Assembly: GCF_004217565.1 (NCBI RefSeq)
Contig: NZ_SHLA01000001.1
Coordinates: 682,001-746,000, forward strand
DNA: 64,000 bases
Direction: 5' to 3'
Origin: Zhihengliuella halotolerans
GTDB taxonomy: Bacteria; Actinomycetota; Actinomycetes; Actinomycetales; Micrococcaceae
Shown here: in pieces, positions 9,192 to 18,406 of the stretch
Numbering within the stretch: position 1 is the stretch's first letter
Layout of the letters: every line of letters starts with the position of its first letter
Notes under the pieces: generated by a model
The model's database searches: none
The model's input: only the letters and a program-made list of their open reading frames with translations
What the model was told of the DNA's origin: nothing
Program-made: the position numbers and the translations under genes

Positions 9192-9364
9192 GTCTCACCT
9201 CCGGATGATGCCGGCCGGACGCCGACGGATACTAGTAGGAACGAAAACGGCGGGGCCGTGCTCGGCCCACGGGCCGCCCCGTGTGCATAGTCTGGCACAC
9301 GCGCGGCGGCCGCGACCCCCGTCGCGCGGCGACTCCGCGCTGGGAGAACACGCCCTGCCGGCGC

Positions 9365-10075
9365 CTACGCGCGGCGGTACTCGAGCAGCAGCTCGCCGTC
9401 CTCGTGCAGGACGTGCTGCAGCCGCATCGGTCGCAGCACGCCCTCACCCCCGGCCGCGATGCGTGTTGCGTCCGAACCGGCGAGCAGCGGGGAAAGCGTC
9501 AGGCAGAGCGAGTCGACGGCGTCGGCCGCGATGAATGAGCCGAGTACGTGCGGACCGCCCTCGGAGTGGATCATGGCCAGCCCTCGGCCCGCCAGGTGGT
9601 CGATCACCGCGTGCGGCTGCACCGTTGCGCCCAACGGCACGACGTCGGCGACCTCGCCCAGGCGCGCGTTCGACGGGTCTGCTGCTGCGGCGTCCGTCGT
9701 CAGCAGGATCGGCCGGACCGGGGCGCGGGTGAAGAACTCGGAGGCGGGATCGAGGTCCAGGCTCCCGCTTACGACGGCGATCTCAGGGTGCGCCGCCTTG
9801 CCGCGCGCGATGCGCCACTGCTGGGCGGCCGCGTCGAGCAGCTCGCCGCCGTAGCCCTCGGCCCGGATGGTGCCCGCGCCGATCAGCACGACGTCGGCCC
9901 AGCGGCGCATCAGCGCGAACGCGCGCTTGTCCGCGTCGCCGCCGATCGCGGCGGAGACGCCGTCGTGGGTGGCCGCGCCGTCGATCGTCGAGACGAAGTT
10001 GAAGCGCACGAACGTCCCGCCGGGCGGCGCGTACGCGGCCAGGAGGTCTTCGTCATTCATTCTGCTCTGCTGCAC
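9365..10075 (-). CDS. Pyrimidine reductase family protein (RibD C-terminal / DHFR-like fold)
   Basis: A 236-residue protein of the RibD reductase domain family (FNFVSTIDGAATHDGVS, DVVLIGAGTIRAEGYG, MIHSEGGPHVLGSF). Related proteins reduce the riboflavin-pathway pyrimidine with NADPH. There is no deaminase domain and no other riboflavin gene nearby. A stand-alone mycobacterial relative (Rv2671) is known to act as a dihydrofolate reductase. The GTG at 10075 is preferred because AGGAG lies seven bases upstream, overlapping the folP2 stop; an ATG at 10060 lacks this. It sits nine bases after folP2, implying a shared mRNA and pathway. Confidence 0.85.
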   Translation of the reverse strand: MQQSRMNDEDLLAAYAPPGGTFVRFNFVSTIDGAATHDGVSAAIGGDADKRAFALMRRWADVVLIGAGTIRAEGYGGELLDAAAQQWRIARGKAAHPEIAVVSGSLDLDPASEFFTRAPVRPILLTTDAAAADPSNARLGEVADVVPLGATVQPHAVIDHLAGRGLAMIHSEGGPHVLGSFIAADAVDSLCLTLSPLLAGSDATRIAAGGEGVLRPMRLQHVLHEDGELLLEYRRA

Positions 10076-10084
10076 GGTGCGCTC

Positions 10085-11008
10085 CTAGGTTCCGGCCGGA
10101 CGGCCGTGGGCGGGCTCGTTGACGTCCGACATGTTGTGTCTGAGGTAGGCCGGCTCGCGCCAGCCCATGGTCGCCTCGATGAGGCGCATGGCCTGCACGG
10201 ACTCGGCGACGTGGTGCATACGCACGATCCGGGCGCCGTTCAGCGCGCACATTGACGCCGCTGCGAGGGACCCTGCAGTGCGTTCCTGCTTGGGCAGGTC
10301 CAGCGTCTCGCCGATGAAGTCCTTGTTCGACACCGCGGCGAGGGCTGGGTAGCCGAGCGATGCGATTTCGGTGAATCGCCGCGTGATCTCCAGGGTGTGC
10401 AGGGTGTTCTTGTTGAGGTCGTGGCCCGGGTCGATGATGATCTTCTCCGGCGCGATTCCCGCGTCGAGCGCGACGTCGATCCGGCGGCGCAGGAAGTCCG
10501 CGACCTCACCGACGACGTCACCGTACTCCGGGCGGGCGAAGCTCGTGCGCGGCGCGGCGAGCGAGTGCGTGAGCACGACGTGCACGCCGGACTCCGCCAC
10601 CACCTGGGCGAGCCCCGGGTAGGCGAGCCCGGTCGTGTCGTTGATGACGTCCGCGCCGGCTCCGATGGCGGCCTCGGCGACCTGCGGCAGGAAGGTGTCC
10701 GCGGAGATCACGACGTCGGACGCCGCACGCACGGCGCGGATTACCGGCACCACGCGCTCCGCCTCCTCTGCAGCGCTCAGCGGCGGACCCGGGGCGAACG
10801 GGACGCCGCCGATGTCCACCCAGTCGGCGCCGGCGTCGACCGCGTCCTGGGCCGCGCGCACGGCCGCGTCGAGCGCGAAGTTCGCGCCGCCGTCGTAGAA
10901 GCTGTCGGGGGTGCGGTTGACGATCGCCATGACGGCGATGCGCCGAGAGAAATCGATGCTCCGGTGCGCAAACCGGTGCACGGGGTGAATCAGCTCCGGC
11001 TCGAACAT
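10085..11008 (-). CDS. folP2: Dihydropteroate synthase homologue, FolP2 type
   Basis: A 307-residue TIM-barrel protein of the dihydropteroate synthase family. Matching segments are IAVMAIVNRTPDSFYDGG, GADWVDIGGVPFAPGP, VISADTF, IIDPGHDLNKNTLHTLE and AVSNKDFIGETL. The true DHPS loop DIGGESTRPG is replaced by DIGGVPFAPGP, as in the mycobacterial second copy Rv1207, which is reported not to supply DHPS activity. It is therefore probably a paralogue with a different substrate. The start at 11008 has AGAAGGAG upstream. A weak promoter (TTGACG, 11062-11067, with an AT-rich -10 region 16 bases on) lies in the divergent gap. Confidence 0.88.
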   Translation of the reverse strand: MFEPELIHPVHRFAHRSIDFSRRIAVMAIVNRTPDSFYDGGANFALDAAVRAAQDAVDAGADWVDIGGVPFAPGPPLSAAEEAERVVPVIRAVRAASDVVISADTFLPQVAEAAIGAGADVINDTTGLAYPGLAQVVAESGVHVVLTHSLAAPRTSFARPEYGDVVGEVADFLRRRIDVALDAGIAPEKIIIDPGHDLNKNTLHTLEITRRFTEIASLGYPALAAVSNKDFIGETLDLPKQERTAGSLAAASMCALNGARIVRMHHVAESVQAMRLIEATMGWREPAYLRHNMSDVNEPAHGRPAGT

Positions 11009-11104
11009 GGCGCAGCTCAGCTCCTTCTGGTTGATCACCTCATTACTATCAGGTCGCGCGCCGTCAACCACCGTGCGCGCGTGCGGCGCGCCCGGCGAAG
11101 GATC

Positions 11105-11110
11105 TAGGCT
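11105..11110 (+). promoter_or_regulatory. Leaderless -10 box
   Basis: TAGGCT six bases before the ATG at 11117, with no Shine-Dalgarno sequence between. Confidence 0.6.
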
Positions 11111-11116
11111 GGTGCA

Positions 11117-11932
11117 ATGCCCTTGACTTTCGCCGGATCGGCGGCCGGCGCGTGGATCGCCGACGCACGCTCCTCCGCAGCGCACCCCGAAGAACACCCG
11201 ACCGCCGCCTCGCAGCTGCCCGGTGCCTTCGAAGCCTACGCGCGCCTCTTCCACCCCGCCGTCGACTTCGACGGGCGCCCCGTGCGCTGGGCGGCCATCG
11301 CGGCCGCGCGCTCGGCCCGCCTGCACCCGGCCGCCCAGTTCGCCAACCTCGCCGCGATCGACGAGTCCGGATTCGCGCTCGCCGAGGACGCCTGGGAGGG
11401 CGACCCGCCGCGCACCGACGGCCTGCCGCTCGGCGACCTCGCGGGCCTCGCCGACGTCATCGCCGCGCAGACTCGGGCCCAGCGCGTCTATCTCGCCCTG
11501 TGGACGGGCTACGCCTTCGCGGCGGGAGAGAACGACGGCGCCAAGGTCGCCTTGACGCGTGCCGAACGCGAGGACGTGCTCACACTCGGCGACGGCGGAT
11601 ACCAGGACTACTGGGTGTTCTCCGGCACACTGGCGGATGTGCGAAACCCCGTCTGGGCCGAGTCCGAGCGCAGCAGCGAGCGCCGTGCGCCGGACATGGC
11701 CTGGCCCGAGGACCGGAGCTGGTTCATCAGTACCGAGCTCTACGAGGACTCCACGGTCATCGGCGGCAGCGCCGGGCTCATCGCCGCCGTCGTCGCCGCC
11801 GCGACCGGCGACGATGCGCGTTTCGAGGCGCTCGCCGTCGACCCCGCGACGCGGCTCGACGAACACGGCGACACCTTGAACGCCCTGCCCGAGCTGCCGC
11901 TGGTGGCCGAGGGGGAGGGCCTCGAGGACTAG
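11117..11932 (+). CDS. Conserved-looking protein of unknown function
   Basis: A 271-residue soluble, acidic protein that I do not recognise. It has no signal peptide, membrane helix or cofactor motif. It is rich in aromatic and acidic residues, with segments such as FHPAVDFDGRPVRWAAIAAARS, DYWVFSGTL and WPEDRSWFISTELYEDSTVIGGS. Codon use and GC3 match the neighbours, so the gene is real. It is divergent from folP2 and upstream of the cysteine desulfurase. The start follows a leaderless -10. Confidence 0.8.
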   Translation: MPLTFAGSAAGAWIADARSSAAHPEEHPTAASQLPGAFEAYARLFHPAVDFDGRPVRWAAIAAARSARLHPAAQFANLAAIDESGFALAEDAWEGDPPRTDGLPLGDLAGLADVIAAQTRAQRVYLALWTGYAFAAGENDGAKVALTRAEREDVLTLGDGGYQDYWVFSGTLADVRNPVWAESERSSERRAPDMAWPEDRSWFISTELYEDSTVIGGSAGLIAAVVAAATGDDARFEALAVDPATRLDEHGDTLNALPELPLVAEGEGLED

Positions 11933-12042
11933 CAGGCTGTTCCGGGCCGGGCCGGCACCATTGGGCCTCGGTGCGGGCGACGGCCGCGGGGCTAGAATGG
12001 AAGGGCCGAATCCCCGATCCCCTTGAGGTGTCAGCAGTCCCC

Positions 12043-13281
12043 GTGAGAACCTCCGCGCCCGTCTACCTCGACCACGCGGCGACGACCCCGATGGCGCCCG
12101 CCGCGCTCGAGGCGATGACGGCTGAGCTCGCCCGCACCGGAAACCCGTCGTCCCTGCACGGGGCAGGCCGTCGCGCCCACCGTGTGGTGGAGAACGCCCG
12201 TGAGGCGCTCGCCGCGGCCGCCGGGGCGCACCCGACCGAGGTCGTGTTCACGTCGGGCGGGACCGAGGCCGACAACCTGGCCGTCAAAGGCCTGTTCTGG
12301 TCCCGCAGGGATGCGGACCCGCGCCGCGTCAAGATCTTCGCCTCCAGCGTCGAGCACCACGCGGTTCTCGACGCCGTCGAATGGCTCGAGGCGCACGAGG
12401 GCGCCGAAGCGTGCTGGATCCCCGTCGACGAGTTCGGCCGCGTCGATCTTCACTGGCTGCACGCCGAGTTGGCGGCCGACCCCGGCGCGGTCGCTCTCGT
12501 AACCTGCATGTGGGCCAACAACGAGGTCGGCACGGTCCAGCCCATCGCCGATATCGTGCGCATCGCCGACGAGTTCTCCATCCCGGTGCACTGCGATGCC
12601 GTCCAGGCGTTCGGCTCGGTCCCCGTCGACTTCGCGGGCGCGTCCCTGGCGACGATGGCCGTCAGCGGCCACAAAATCGGCGGCCCCGTCGGGATCGGCG
12701 CGCTCTACGTGCGCCGCGACGTCGTGCTCACGCCCGTCATGCACGGCGGCGGCCACGAGCGCGCGATGCGCTCGGGCACACTGAACGCGGCCGCGGCGGC
12801 GGGTTTCGCAGCGGCGGCGAGCGACGCCGTCGTACATCTCGCGGCGGAGGCGGAGCGGCTGGCGACGCTGCGCGATCGCCTGATCGCCGGCGTCGGGCAG
12901 GCGGCGCCCGAGGCGACCCTCTCGGGGCCGGCCGATCCCGATCACGCGGGGACCCGGCTGCCCGGCAACGCCCATTTCACCTTCCCCGGGTGCGAGGGGG
13001 ACTCCCTGCTGTTCGTCCTGGACATGCTCGGCGTGCAATCCTCGACGGGTAGCGCGTGCACCGCGGGGGTGCCGCGGCCGAGCCACGTGCTGCTGGCCAT
13101 GGGGCGCACCGAGGAGCAGGCGCGCGGCGCGCAGCGTTTCACGCTCGGGCATACGACGACGGCCGACGACGTTGACATCCTCGTCGCCGCGATCGGCGAG
13201 GCGTACGCGCGCGCCGGCAAGGCGGGCATGGCCGGCAAACAGAGCAGCATCCAGACAGCAGGAACGGGATTGAACGCATGA
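12043..13281 (+). CDS. Cysteine desulfurase (NifS/IscS family)
   Basis: A 412-residue PLP enzyme that takes sulfur from cysteine for tRNA thiolation and Fe-S assembly. The PLP lysine is Lys211 ([15 protein letters not shown]) and the persulfide cysteine is Cys339 ([10 protein letters not shown]). [12 protein letters not shown] at the start and [15 protein letters not shown] are typical. The GTG at 12043 has GAGGTG twelve bases upstream; the GTG at 12028 is an alternative adding five residues. A TAGAAT -10 candidate is at 11994-11999. The stop overlaps the mnmA start, pairing sulfur donor and acceptor. Confidence 0.95.
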   Translation: MRTSAPVYLDHAATTPMAPAALEAMTAELARTGNPSSLHGAGRRAHRVVENAREALAAAAGAHPTEVVFTSGGTEADNLAVKGLFWSRRDADPRRVKIFASSVEHHAVLDAVEWLEAHEGAEACWIPVDEFGRVDLHWLHAELAADPGAVALVTCMWANNEVGTVQPIADIVRIADEFSIPVHCDAVQAFGSVPVDFAGASLATMAVSGHKIGGPVGIGALYVRRDVVLTPVMHGGGHERAMRSGTLNAAAAAGFAAAASDAVVHLAAEAERLATLRDRLIAGVGQAAPEATLSGPADPDHAGTRLPGNAHFTFPGCEGDSLLFVLDMLGVQSSTGSACTAGVPRPSHVLLAMGRTEEQARGAQRFTLGHTTTADDVDILVAAIGEAYARAGKAGMAGKQSSIQTAGTGLNA

Positions 13282-14423
13282 AGGTCTTGGCAGCAATGAG
13301 CGGCGGCGTCGACTCGGCGGTCGCGGCGGCGCGCGCGGTCGACGCCGGGCACGACGTCGTGGGCGTGCACCTGGCGCTTTCCCGCATGCCCGGCACGCTG
13401 CGCACCGGCAGCCGCGGCTGCTGCACCGTCGAGGACTCGAACGACGCGTGGCGCGCCGCCGACCAGCTCGGCATCCCGTACTACGTGTGGGACTTCTCCG
13501 AGCGGTTCAAAGAGGATGTGGTCGACGACTTCGTTGCCGAATACGCGGCGGGACGCACCCCGAACCCGTGCATGCGCTGCAACGAGCGCATCAAGTTCGC
13601 CGCACTGCTGGAGAAGGCGCTTGCGCTCGGGTTCGACGCGGTCTGCACCGGGCACTACGCCAAGGTCATCGAACACGACGACGGCTCCCGCGAGCTGCAC
13701 CGCGCCGCCGACTGGGCCAAGGACCAGTCCTACGTGCTCGGCGTCCTGACCCACGAGCAGCTCAAGCACTCCTACTTCCCGCTCGCGGACACCCCCTCGA
13801 AGGCGGAGGTGCGAGCGGAAGCGGCAGCACGCGGCTTCACCGTCGCGAACAAGCCGGACAGCCACGACATCTGCTTCATCCCCGATGGGGACACCCGCGG
13901 CTGGCTCGAGGAGCGCATCGAGATGACCGAGGGCGACATCGTGGACCACGAAGGCAACGATCTGGGCAAGCACCCCGGCGCCAACGCCTTCACCGTGGGG
14001 CAGCGCCGCGGACTGAAGATCGGCAAGCCGGCCGCGGACGGGAAGCCGCGCTTCGTACTCGAAATCCGCCCGAAGGAGAACAAGGTCGTGGTGGGCCCGC
14101 AGGACCTGCTCGAGGTCGACCGCCTGCGCGGGATCAAGATCAGCTGGGCGGGACTGCCGCTGCCGGCCGCGGAGGCCGGCGACGAGTTCGAGTGCATGGT
14201 CCAGGTCCGCGCCCACGCGGACCCGGTCCCAGCGCGCGCGTTCGTCACCGAGGAGACGGAGGACGACGACGCGGCCACCGAGCTCGTGGTCGATCTCGAC
14301 GGGCCGCTCCGTGGCGTCGCCCCTGGGCAGACCATGGTTCTGTACCAGGGCACGCGCGTGCTCGGGCAGGCCACGATCAACTCGGCACGCAGCCGGCAGT
14401 GGGACCCGTCCGCCGTTTCATAG
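13278..14423 (+). CDS. mnmA: tRNA-specific 2-thiouridylase MnmA
   Basis: A 381-residue ATP-dependent enzyme that puts sulfur on U34 of Lys, Glu and Gln tRNAs. It has the PP-loop [27 protein letters not shown] with Cys98 and Cys101 (Cys101 aligns with the catalytic cysteine), [20 protein letters not shown] and the second cysteine in DICFIPDGD. The ATG overlaps the desulfurase stop (ATGA). The C-terminal beta-barrel is complete. Its stop codon is also the first three bases of the next gene's -10 box. Confidence 0.96.
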   Translation: MKVLAAMSGGVDSAVAAARAVDAGHDVVGVHLALSRMPGTLRTGSRGCCTVEDSNDAWRAADQLGIPYYVWDFSERFKEDVVDDFVAEYAAGRTPNPCMRCNERIKFAALLEKALALGFDAVCTGHYAKVIEHDDGSRELHRAADWAKDQSYVLGVLTHEQLKHSYFPLADTPSKAEVRAEAAARGFTVANKPDSHDICFIPDGDTRGWLEERIEMTEGDIVDHEGNDLGKHPGANAFTVGQRRGLKIGKPAADGKPRFVLEIRPKENKVVVGPQDLLEVDRLRGIKISWAGLPLPAAEAGDEFECMVQVRAHADPVPARAFVTEETEDDDAATELVVDLDGPLRGVAPGQTMVLYQGTRVLGQATINSARSRQWDPSAVS

Positions 14424-14426
14424 ACT
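14421..14426 (+). promoter_or_regulatory. Leaderless -10 box overlapping the mnmA stop
   Basis: TAGACT six bases before the ATG at 14433. TAG is both the stop codon of mnmA and the start of the hexamer. Confidence 0.6.
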
Positions 14427-14432
14427 GGCGGT

Positions 14433-15428
14433 ATGGAAACACAGGATCGGAAGAACGGTGTGAGGCAGATCGGCGACGTCGTCGCATTCGCCACCATCGC
14501 CTGCGGCCTCGCTTGGCTCGTCGCGTTGCCGCTGTGGCTCGGCGATGGCCTGGCGGAGCCCTTTTTCCCGCTCGTTGCGCTCGCCATGATGTTCACCCCG
14601 GCAGTCGCCGCCGTCGCACTTGGATGGTGGGGTCTGCGCCGCGGAACGAAGGACGACGACGGCCGGCGCCACGCGCGGCGACCCGGTCGTGCCACCGTGC
14701 GGGCGATGCTTAACCGGCTGGGCATCACGACATCGATGCGCGACTCCGGACACCGGCGGCCGAGGACCCGGCTGGTCGGCTTCCTGGTGCTCGCGTGGCT
14801 GCTGCCGCCCGTGCTGATGTTCGGCGGGCTCGGAATCGCGGCGGTAGTGGGAGTTTATCCGGCGGATTTCGGGGGCCTGAGCGGTCTGCGCGAGTTGATG
14901 CGGCAGCAGTCCGAGGCGCTCGGAGTGGCGATGCCCGAGATTCCGGGCGCGATCCTCATCGTCGGCCAACTGGTCAACGTCCTGCTCGGCGCCCTCATCA
15001 ACGCTGTGCCGGAGCTTGGGGAGGAGCTGGGATGGCGAGGTTGGCTCGTTCCTCGTCTCGCGCGGTTCGGTCCCGTTGGCGTCGTCGTGATTTCAGGTGT
15101 GCTCTGGGGTGTCTGGCATGCGCCGCTGGTCCTGCTCGGCTACAACTATCCGGACTTGCCCGGCGGGTGGGGCGTGGCGGCGATGTGCGGGCTGACGGTG
15201 TCCTTTGGCGCCGTGCTCGCGTGGATGCGTCTGAGCAGCGACAGCGTGTGGCCGGCGGCGCTGTTCCACGGGTCACTCAACGCGGCAGCGGGTCTCAGCG
15301 TCGTCTTTGCTCGACCCGAGGCGTTGTCGAGCCTGCAGGTGCCGCCGACGGGCTGGACGGGTTGGATCCTGCCGCTCGTCTTGGGAAGTGCAGCGCTAGC
15401 AATGTGGTGGCGCGCCGCCCGCCGCTGA
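14433..15428 (+). CDS. CPBP family intramembrane glutamic endopeptidase
   Basis: A 331-residue membrane protein with about eight hydrophobic helices. The family motifs are present: ELGEELGWRGWLVPR (Glu-Glu and Arg), then GVLWGVWHAPLVLLG, and a late HGSLNAA. These are the three catalytic motifs of CAAX-processing/Abi-type intramembrane proteases. The substrate is unknown. The soluble loop at about 65-105 is Arg-rich. The start follows a leaderless -10. Confidence 0.9.
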   Translation: METQDRKNGVRQIGDVVAFATIACGLAWLVALPLWLGDGLAEPFFPLVALAMMFTPAVAAVALGWWGLRRGTKDDDGRRHARRPGRATVRAMLNRLGITTSMRDSGHRRPRTRLVGFLVLAWLLPPVLMFGGLGIAAVVGVYPADFGGLSGLRELMRQQSEALGVAMPEIPGAILIVGQLVNVLLGALINAVPELGEELGWRGWLVPRLARFGPVGVVVISGVLWGVWHAPLVLLGYNYPDLPGGWGVAAMCGLTVSFGAVLAWMRLSSDSVWPAALFHGSLNAAAGLSVVFARPEALSSLQVPPTGWTGWILPLVLGSAALAMWWRAARR

Positions 15429-15592
15429 TCGCCAGCCGGGGCCCGCCGCGCGCCGAACCCAGAGACTTACGCCGGTTGGTCGCCGGCGGATCGGAGTTGC
15501 GTCGTGATCGCGGCGCTTGGAGGTACGGCTGATGAGTTGGTCGAGCAGGGTGATGAGGCGCTGATCCAGGCCCCGGCCGCATTCCTCTTGGG

Positions 15593-15598
15593 TATGCT
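15593..15598 (+). promoter_or_regulatory. Leaderless -10 box
   Basis: TATGCT six bases before the ATG at 15605. No ribosome binding site is present. Confidence 0.55.
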
Positions 15599-15604
15599 CT
15601 CGAA

Positions 15605-15874
15605 ATGAGCACTCCAATCCCCGCGGTCACGGAAAACCTGAAAACGCGGACTATTCTCGCTTTGGTGTCTGCATTCGTGATGCCCCTTGTCGGGATGATC
15701 GCGGGCGCAATGCTCACCTACGAGTTCCGTGCCGACGGACCGCACGACGGCCGAACAGTCCGCAACCGAAAGTACGCCCAGGTCGCCGCCGCAGTGGGTG
15801 CGGTGCTCACGGTTCCGCTGCTGCTGCTTTTCGCCGGTCAGGTCATCGGAATGCTCGCGTCGCTCCTCCCGTAG
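15605..15874 (+). CDS. Small two-helix membrane protein, unknown function
   Basis: An 89-residue protein with hydrophobic helices at about 17-40 and 60-85 and a charged loop between them (EFRADGPHDGRTVRNRKYAQ). The arrangement resembles DUF4190-type small membrane proteins, but I cannot assign a family. The preceding 176 bases contain no supportable gene. Confidence 0.6.
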   Translation: MSTPIPAVTENLKTRTILALVSAFVMPLVGMIAGAMLTYEFRADGPHDGRTVRNRKYAQVAAAVGAVLTVPLLLLFAGQVIGMLASLLP

Positions 15875-16027
15875 GAGGTGTTCGAACACTCGAGCCCGGG
15901 CCGCACCTCTTCCCGCTCCTTTCGTGTCCCTTCGCGCAGCGCGCAGCTAAGACTTTACGCTGGCCTTCCGCACCGGATGTAGTTCTAAAATCTGCCAAGA
16001 TCTCTTCCGTTTTTCGAAGCCTTGTAC

Positions 16028-16033
16028 TAGGAT
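16028..16033 (+). promoter_or_regulatory. Leaderless -10 box
   Basis: TAGGAT six bases before the ATG at 16040. The region upstream is AT-richer than its surroundings. Confidence 0.6.
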
Positions 16034-16039
16034 TGGTTC

Positions 16040-17692
16040 ATGGAAGCAGCCCTCCTGTTGAACCCGGAAACGTACGTCGGTCTCTCGCCGGCGGACCGGG
16101 CGCGCGTGGCTGCCGTGGTCCTTGCCGGCGCCCCGGACGCCATCGCCGGGCAGGATGACGAGGCACTGATCCAGGGCACCCGCGCAGCAGAATCCGCCGG
16201 CCGCCACCTGGACGCGTTCCGAATCCGGAATGCTGGTGAGGTCGCGGTGCGGTCGGAGAAATCGTTGGGTGAGGACCGGCTCTCGGCGCGGTTGGGGTGC
16301 CGAACCGAGGTCGAGTTGCTCCAGCGCCTCACCCGCCTCTCGTACGGGCAGCTCAAACGCCGGATCGCCCTGGACGCGGATACCCGTCCCACGATCAGCG
16401 TGAGCGGTGCGCCGGTGGAGCCGAAGTTCCCGCACGTGGCCGCCGCCCTGCATCAAGGCCGGATCGATCCGGAGACCGCGGCCCTGGTGACGGGGATGTT
16501 GAACAAGGTCGCCCGGCGTGCCGACCCGGCCATGCTCGCCGAGGCCGAGGCGGAACTCGTGGACGCGGCCACCGGCGCCCTGGCCGCCCGGCTACTCCGG
16601 CAGGCCCAAGCTGAACAGGACGGCACGGATTCTTCGGGCGTTCCGGTGGTGCCGGATGAGGGATTGGCGTTGAGCTACCCGCAGATGCTCAAGCTCGCCC
16701 ATCAGTGGGGTGCCTGCCTGGATGAGGACGGTCCGGACCCGGCCGAGGAGCGGGCGCACGGTAAACGCTCGCTCACGCTCGGTTCTCCCAGGGACGGGCT
16801 GGTGCCGTTGACCGGGTGGTTGCTGCCCGAAGTCGCCGCGCACCTGCTGCGGGTCTTCGACGCGCACTCGAACCCCGCCGCCCGCACCACCAGCCCCGGC
16901 ACCGAGGCTGCCGGCGACGAGGCAAACGCGGCGGGTGCCGACTCGAACACTGACCCCGCAACCACTGCTGCAACCGCCGGGGCTCCGGTACTGGATGGGC
17001 GCACCGCGGCGCAGAAGCGCCACGACATCCTCATGACCGTGGTCCAAGCCGCGTCCCGCTGCGAAGAGACCCCGCACCTCGGCGGTGACACCGCCACCCT
17101 GCTAGTGCACGTCAACGCTGCTGACCTGCTGGATCCGCAGGGCTACGCCCAGCTCGAGGGCATCGATGTGCCGGTCTCGTCGCGGATCGCCCACCGCACC
17201 GCGTGTACCGGGGCCGTGCAGAAAGTCGTGTTCGACACCAACGGCCGCATCATCGGCCTCGGCGCGAAGGAACGCACCTTCACGGGGCACCAGCGCCGGG
17301 CGATCGCGGCCCGAGACGGCGGATGCGTGATCCCGAACTGCACGATCCGGGCCGCCTGGTGCGAAGTCCACCACGTAACCGGCTGGGCGAAGGGTGGGAA
17401 GACCACGATCGAGAACGGGGTCCTGCTCTGCTGGCACCATCACCACAGCCTCGAGAAGTCCGGCTGGGACATCCAGATGCGAAACGGCGTGGTGCAGGTC
17501 AAGGCTCCGCCCTGGCTGGACCCGGGCGGAACCTTCGTACCCGCCGCGACCTCGCACACCCGGCAACGGGCCAGGATCCTCGCCGCCCAGCAGGCGCGGG
17601 AGACCGTGCCCGGTCGCGACCGACACGGCAGCGGCGGAGACGATCGGCCCGACCCTCCCGGATCACCCGGCGGAAACCACCAAGCCGCCTGA
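16040..17692 (+). CDS. DUF222 (13E12-repeat) HNH endonuclease-domain protein
   Basis: A 550-residue protein. Residues about 30-330 form the DUF222 helical region, a low-complexity Ala/Thr linker spans about 275-315, and a C-terminal HNH nuclease domain covers about 425-480: RDGGCVIPNC, CEVHHVTGW (His444/His445), NGVLLCWHHHHSLEK. These proteins occur in many copies in Micrococcaceae and mycobacteria. They have been linked to mobile DNA, but their role is not established. The tail beyond 500 is Pro/Gly/Arg-rich and disordered. Confidence 0.9.
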   Translation: MEAALLLNPETYVGLSPADRARVAAVVLAGAPDAIAGQDDEALIQGTRAAESAGRHLDAFRIRNAGEVAVRSEKSLGEDRLSARLGCRTEVELLQRLTRLSYGQLKRRIALDADTRPTISVSGAPVEPKFPHVAAALHQGRIDPETAALVTGMLNKVARRADPAMLAEAEAELVDAATGALAARLLRQAQAEQDGTDSSGVPVVPDEGLALSYPQMLKLAHQWGACLDEDGPDPAEERAHGKRSLTLGSPRDGLVPLTGWLLPEVAAHLLRVFDAHSNPAARTTSPGTEAAGDEANAAGADSNTDPATTAATAGAPVLDGRTAAQKRHDILMTVVQAASRCEETPHLGGDTATLLVHVNAADLLDPQGYAQLEGIDVPVSSRIAHRTACTGAVQKVVFDTNGRIIGLGAKERTFTGHQRRAIAARDGGCVIPNCTIRAAWCEVHHVTGWAKGGKTTIENGVLLCWHHHHSLEKSGWDIQMRNGVVQVKAPPWLDPGGTFVPAATSHTRQRARILAAQQARETVPGRDRHGSGGDDRPDPPGSPGGNHQAA

Positions 17693-17720
17693 CCCAGTGA
17701 TCCGGCGAGCCTTCCCCGAA

Positions 17721-17746
17721 CCGCTCCGGTGCCGGTGCCGGAGCGG
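17721..17746. terminator. GC-rich hairpin between convergent genes
   Basis: Perfect 9-bp arms CCGCTCCGG and CCGGAGCGG around an 8-base loop. It lies in the convergent gap after the HNH gene. There is no T-run, so termination efficiency is uncertain. Confidence 0.45.
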
Positions 17747-17872
17747 ATGACACGCGCAGGACGAACATCAGACCGCCGACGAGGCTGAGATGCTCCCTGC
17801 GTGTATTGGTTGCGCAGCGAACTTCCGTCACGAAGGTGAGAAGTCACTCACATGCTTGCGTGCCGCCGGTTG

Positions 17873-18244
17873 CTAGGCAGGGTCACCAGGCTCGTCGACG
17901 ATGCCATTGAGCCGAGTTCCGACTTCTTCGTATTCGCATCGCACGAGCCCCGGTCCCGTTGGGGGCAGGTCGCGAGCTGGGTGAGAGGCGCAATAGAGGA
18001 AGTCGAATTCCGGCCACCACTTCTTCGGGCGGACCGCCTCGGTGAAGCCGCAGACCGTGCACGTCAGATGGAGCCAGACCGGACGTTTGCCGCGACGGTT
18101 CGCCCTGGACTGCACCAGCCATGCCGGCGGGTCGGAGAGTATTGCCTGAAGGTCGGACTCGGAGAGCCTCGCCGGAAGGTCGTGGCGCTTGGCCATTTCG
18201 AGGGGAATGTCCAGGGCGATGGCGGCGTCTCGGCGGGTCAGCAT
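17873..18244 (-). CDS. Small putative zinc-ribbon protein, unknown function
   Basis: A 123-residue protein starting MLTRRDAAIALDIPLEMAK, a short helical region that could bind nucleic acid. A CTVC pair follows near residue 62 and CASH near 88 (C-x2-C ... C-x2-H), which would form a zinc ribbon. KRPVWLHLTC and RPKKWWPEFDFLYC flank the cysteines. I do not recognise a named family. There is no clear ribosome binding site. It is convergent with the HNH gene and divergent from chorismate mutase. Confidence 0.7.
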   Translation of the reverse strand: MLTRRDAAIALDIPLEMAKRHDLPARLSESDLQAILSDPPAWLVQSRANRRGKRPVWLHLTCTVCGFTEAVRPKKWWPEFDFLYCASHPARDLPPTGPGLVRCEYEEVGTRLNGIVDEPGDPA

Positions 18245-18393
18245 AGCTTGCCAGCATAGCCGCAAAATCTGAAGGACGCTGTTCCAGGCGGCGGCCGCGG
18301 CCGACAGGCCGGGCTGCTGGCGGCGGTCCTGGGATCGATGGGCGGCGTCGCAACAGTCGGGTCGGCAGCGGGCGTCTCCAAGGGGTCGGCCAC

Positions 18394-18399
18394 TAGACT
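18394..18399 (+). promoter_or_regulatory. Leaderless -10 box of chorismate mutase gene
   Basis: TAGACT seven bases before the ATG at 18407. It supports this start over a longer reading from 18338. Confidence 0.6.
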
Positions 18400-18406
18400 G
18401 TTCGGC

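Noticed and set aside
11152-12042. N-terminal extension of the cysteine desulfurase frame
   Set aside because: It is an Arg-rich shifted reading of the unknown gene at 11117; the desulfurase fold begins just after 12043.
15467-15889. Minus-strand frame over the 15.4-15.9 kb gap, possibly a gene remnant
   Set aside because: A stretch resembling a degraded coding region was considered, but no family motif is visible and the plus strand holds a leaderless small membrane protein.
16040-17692. Mobile element carrying the HNH gene
   Set aside because: No terminal repeats, target duplication or transposase were seen around it; DUF222 HNH genes are common single chromosomal genes in this group.
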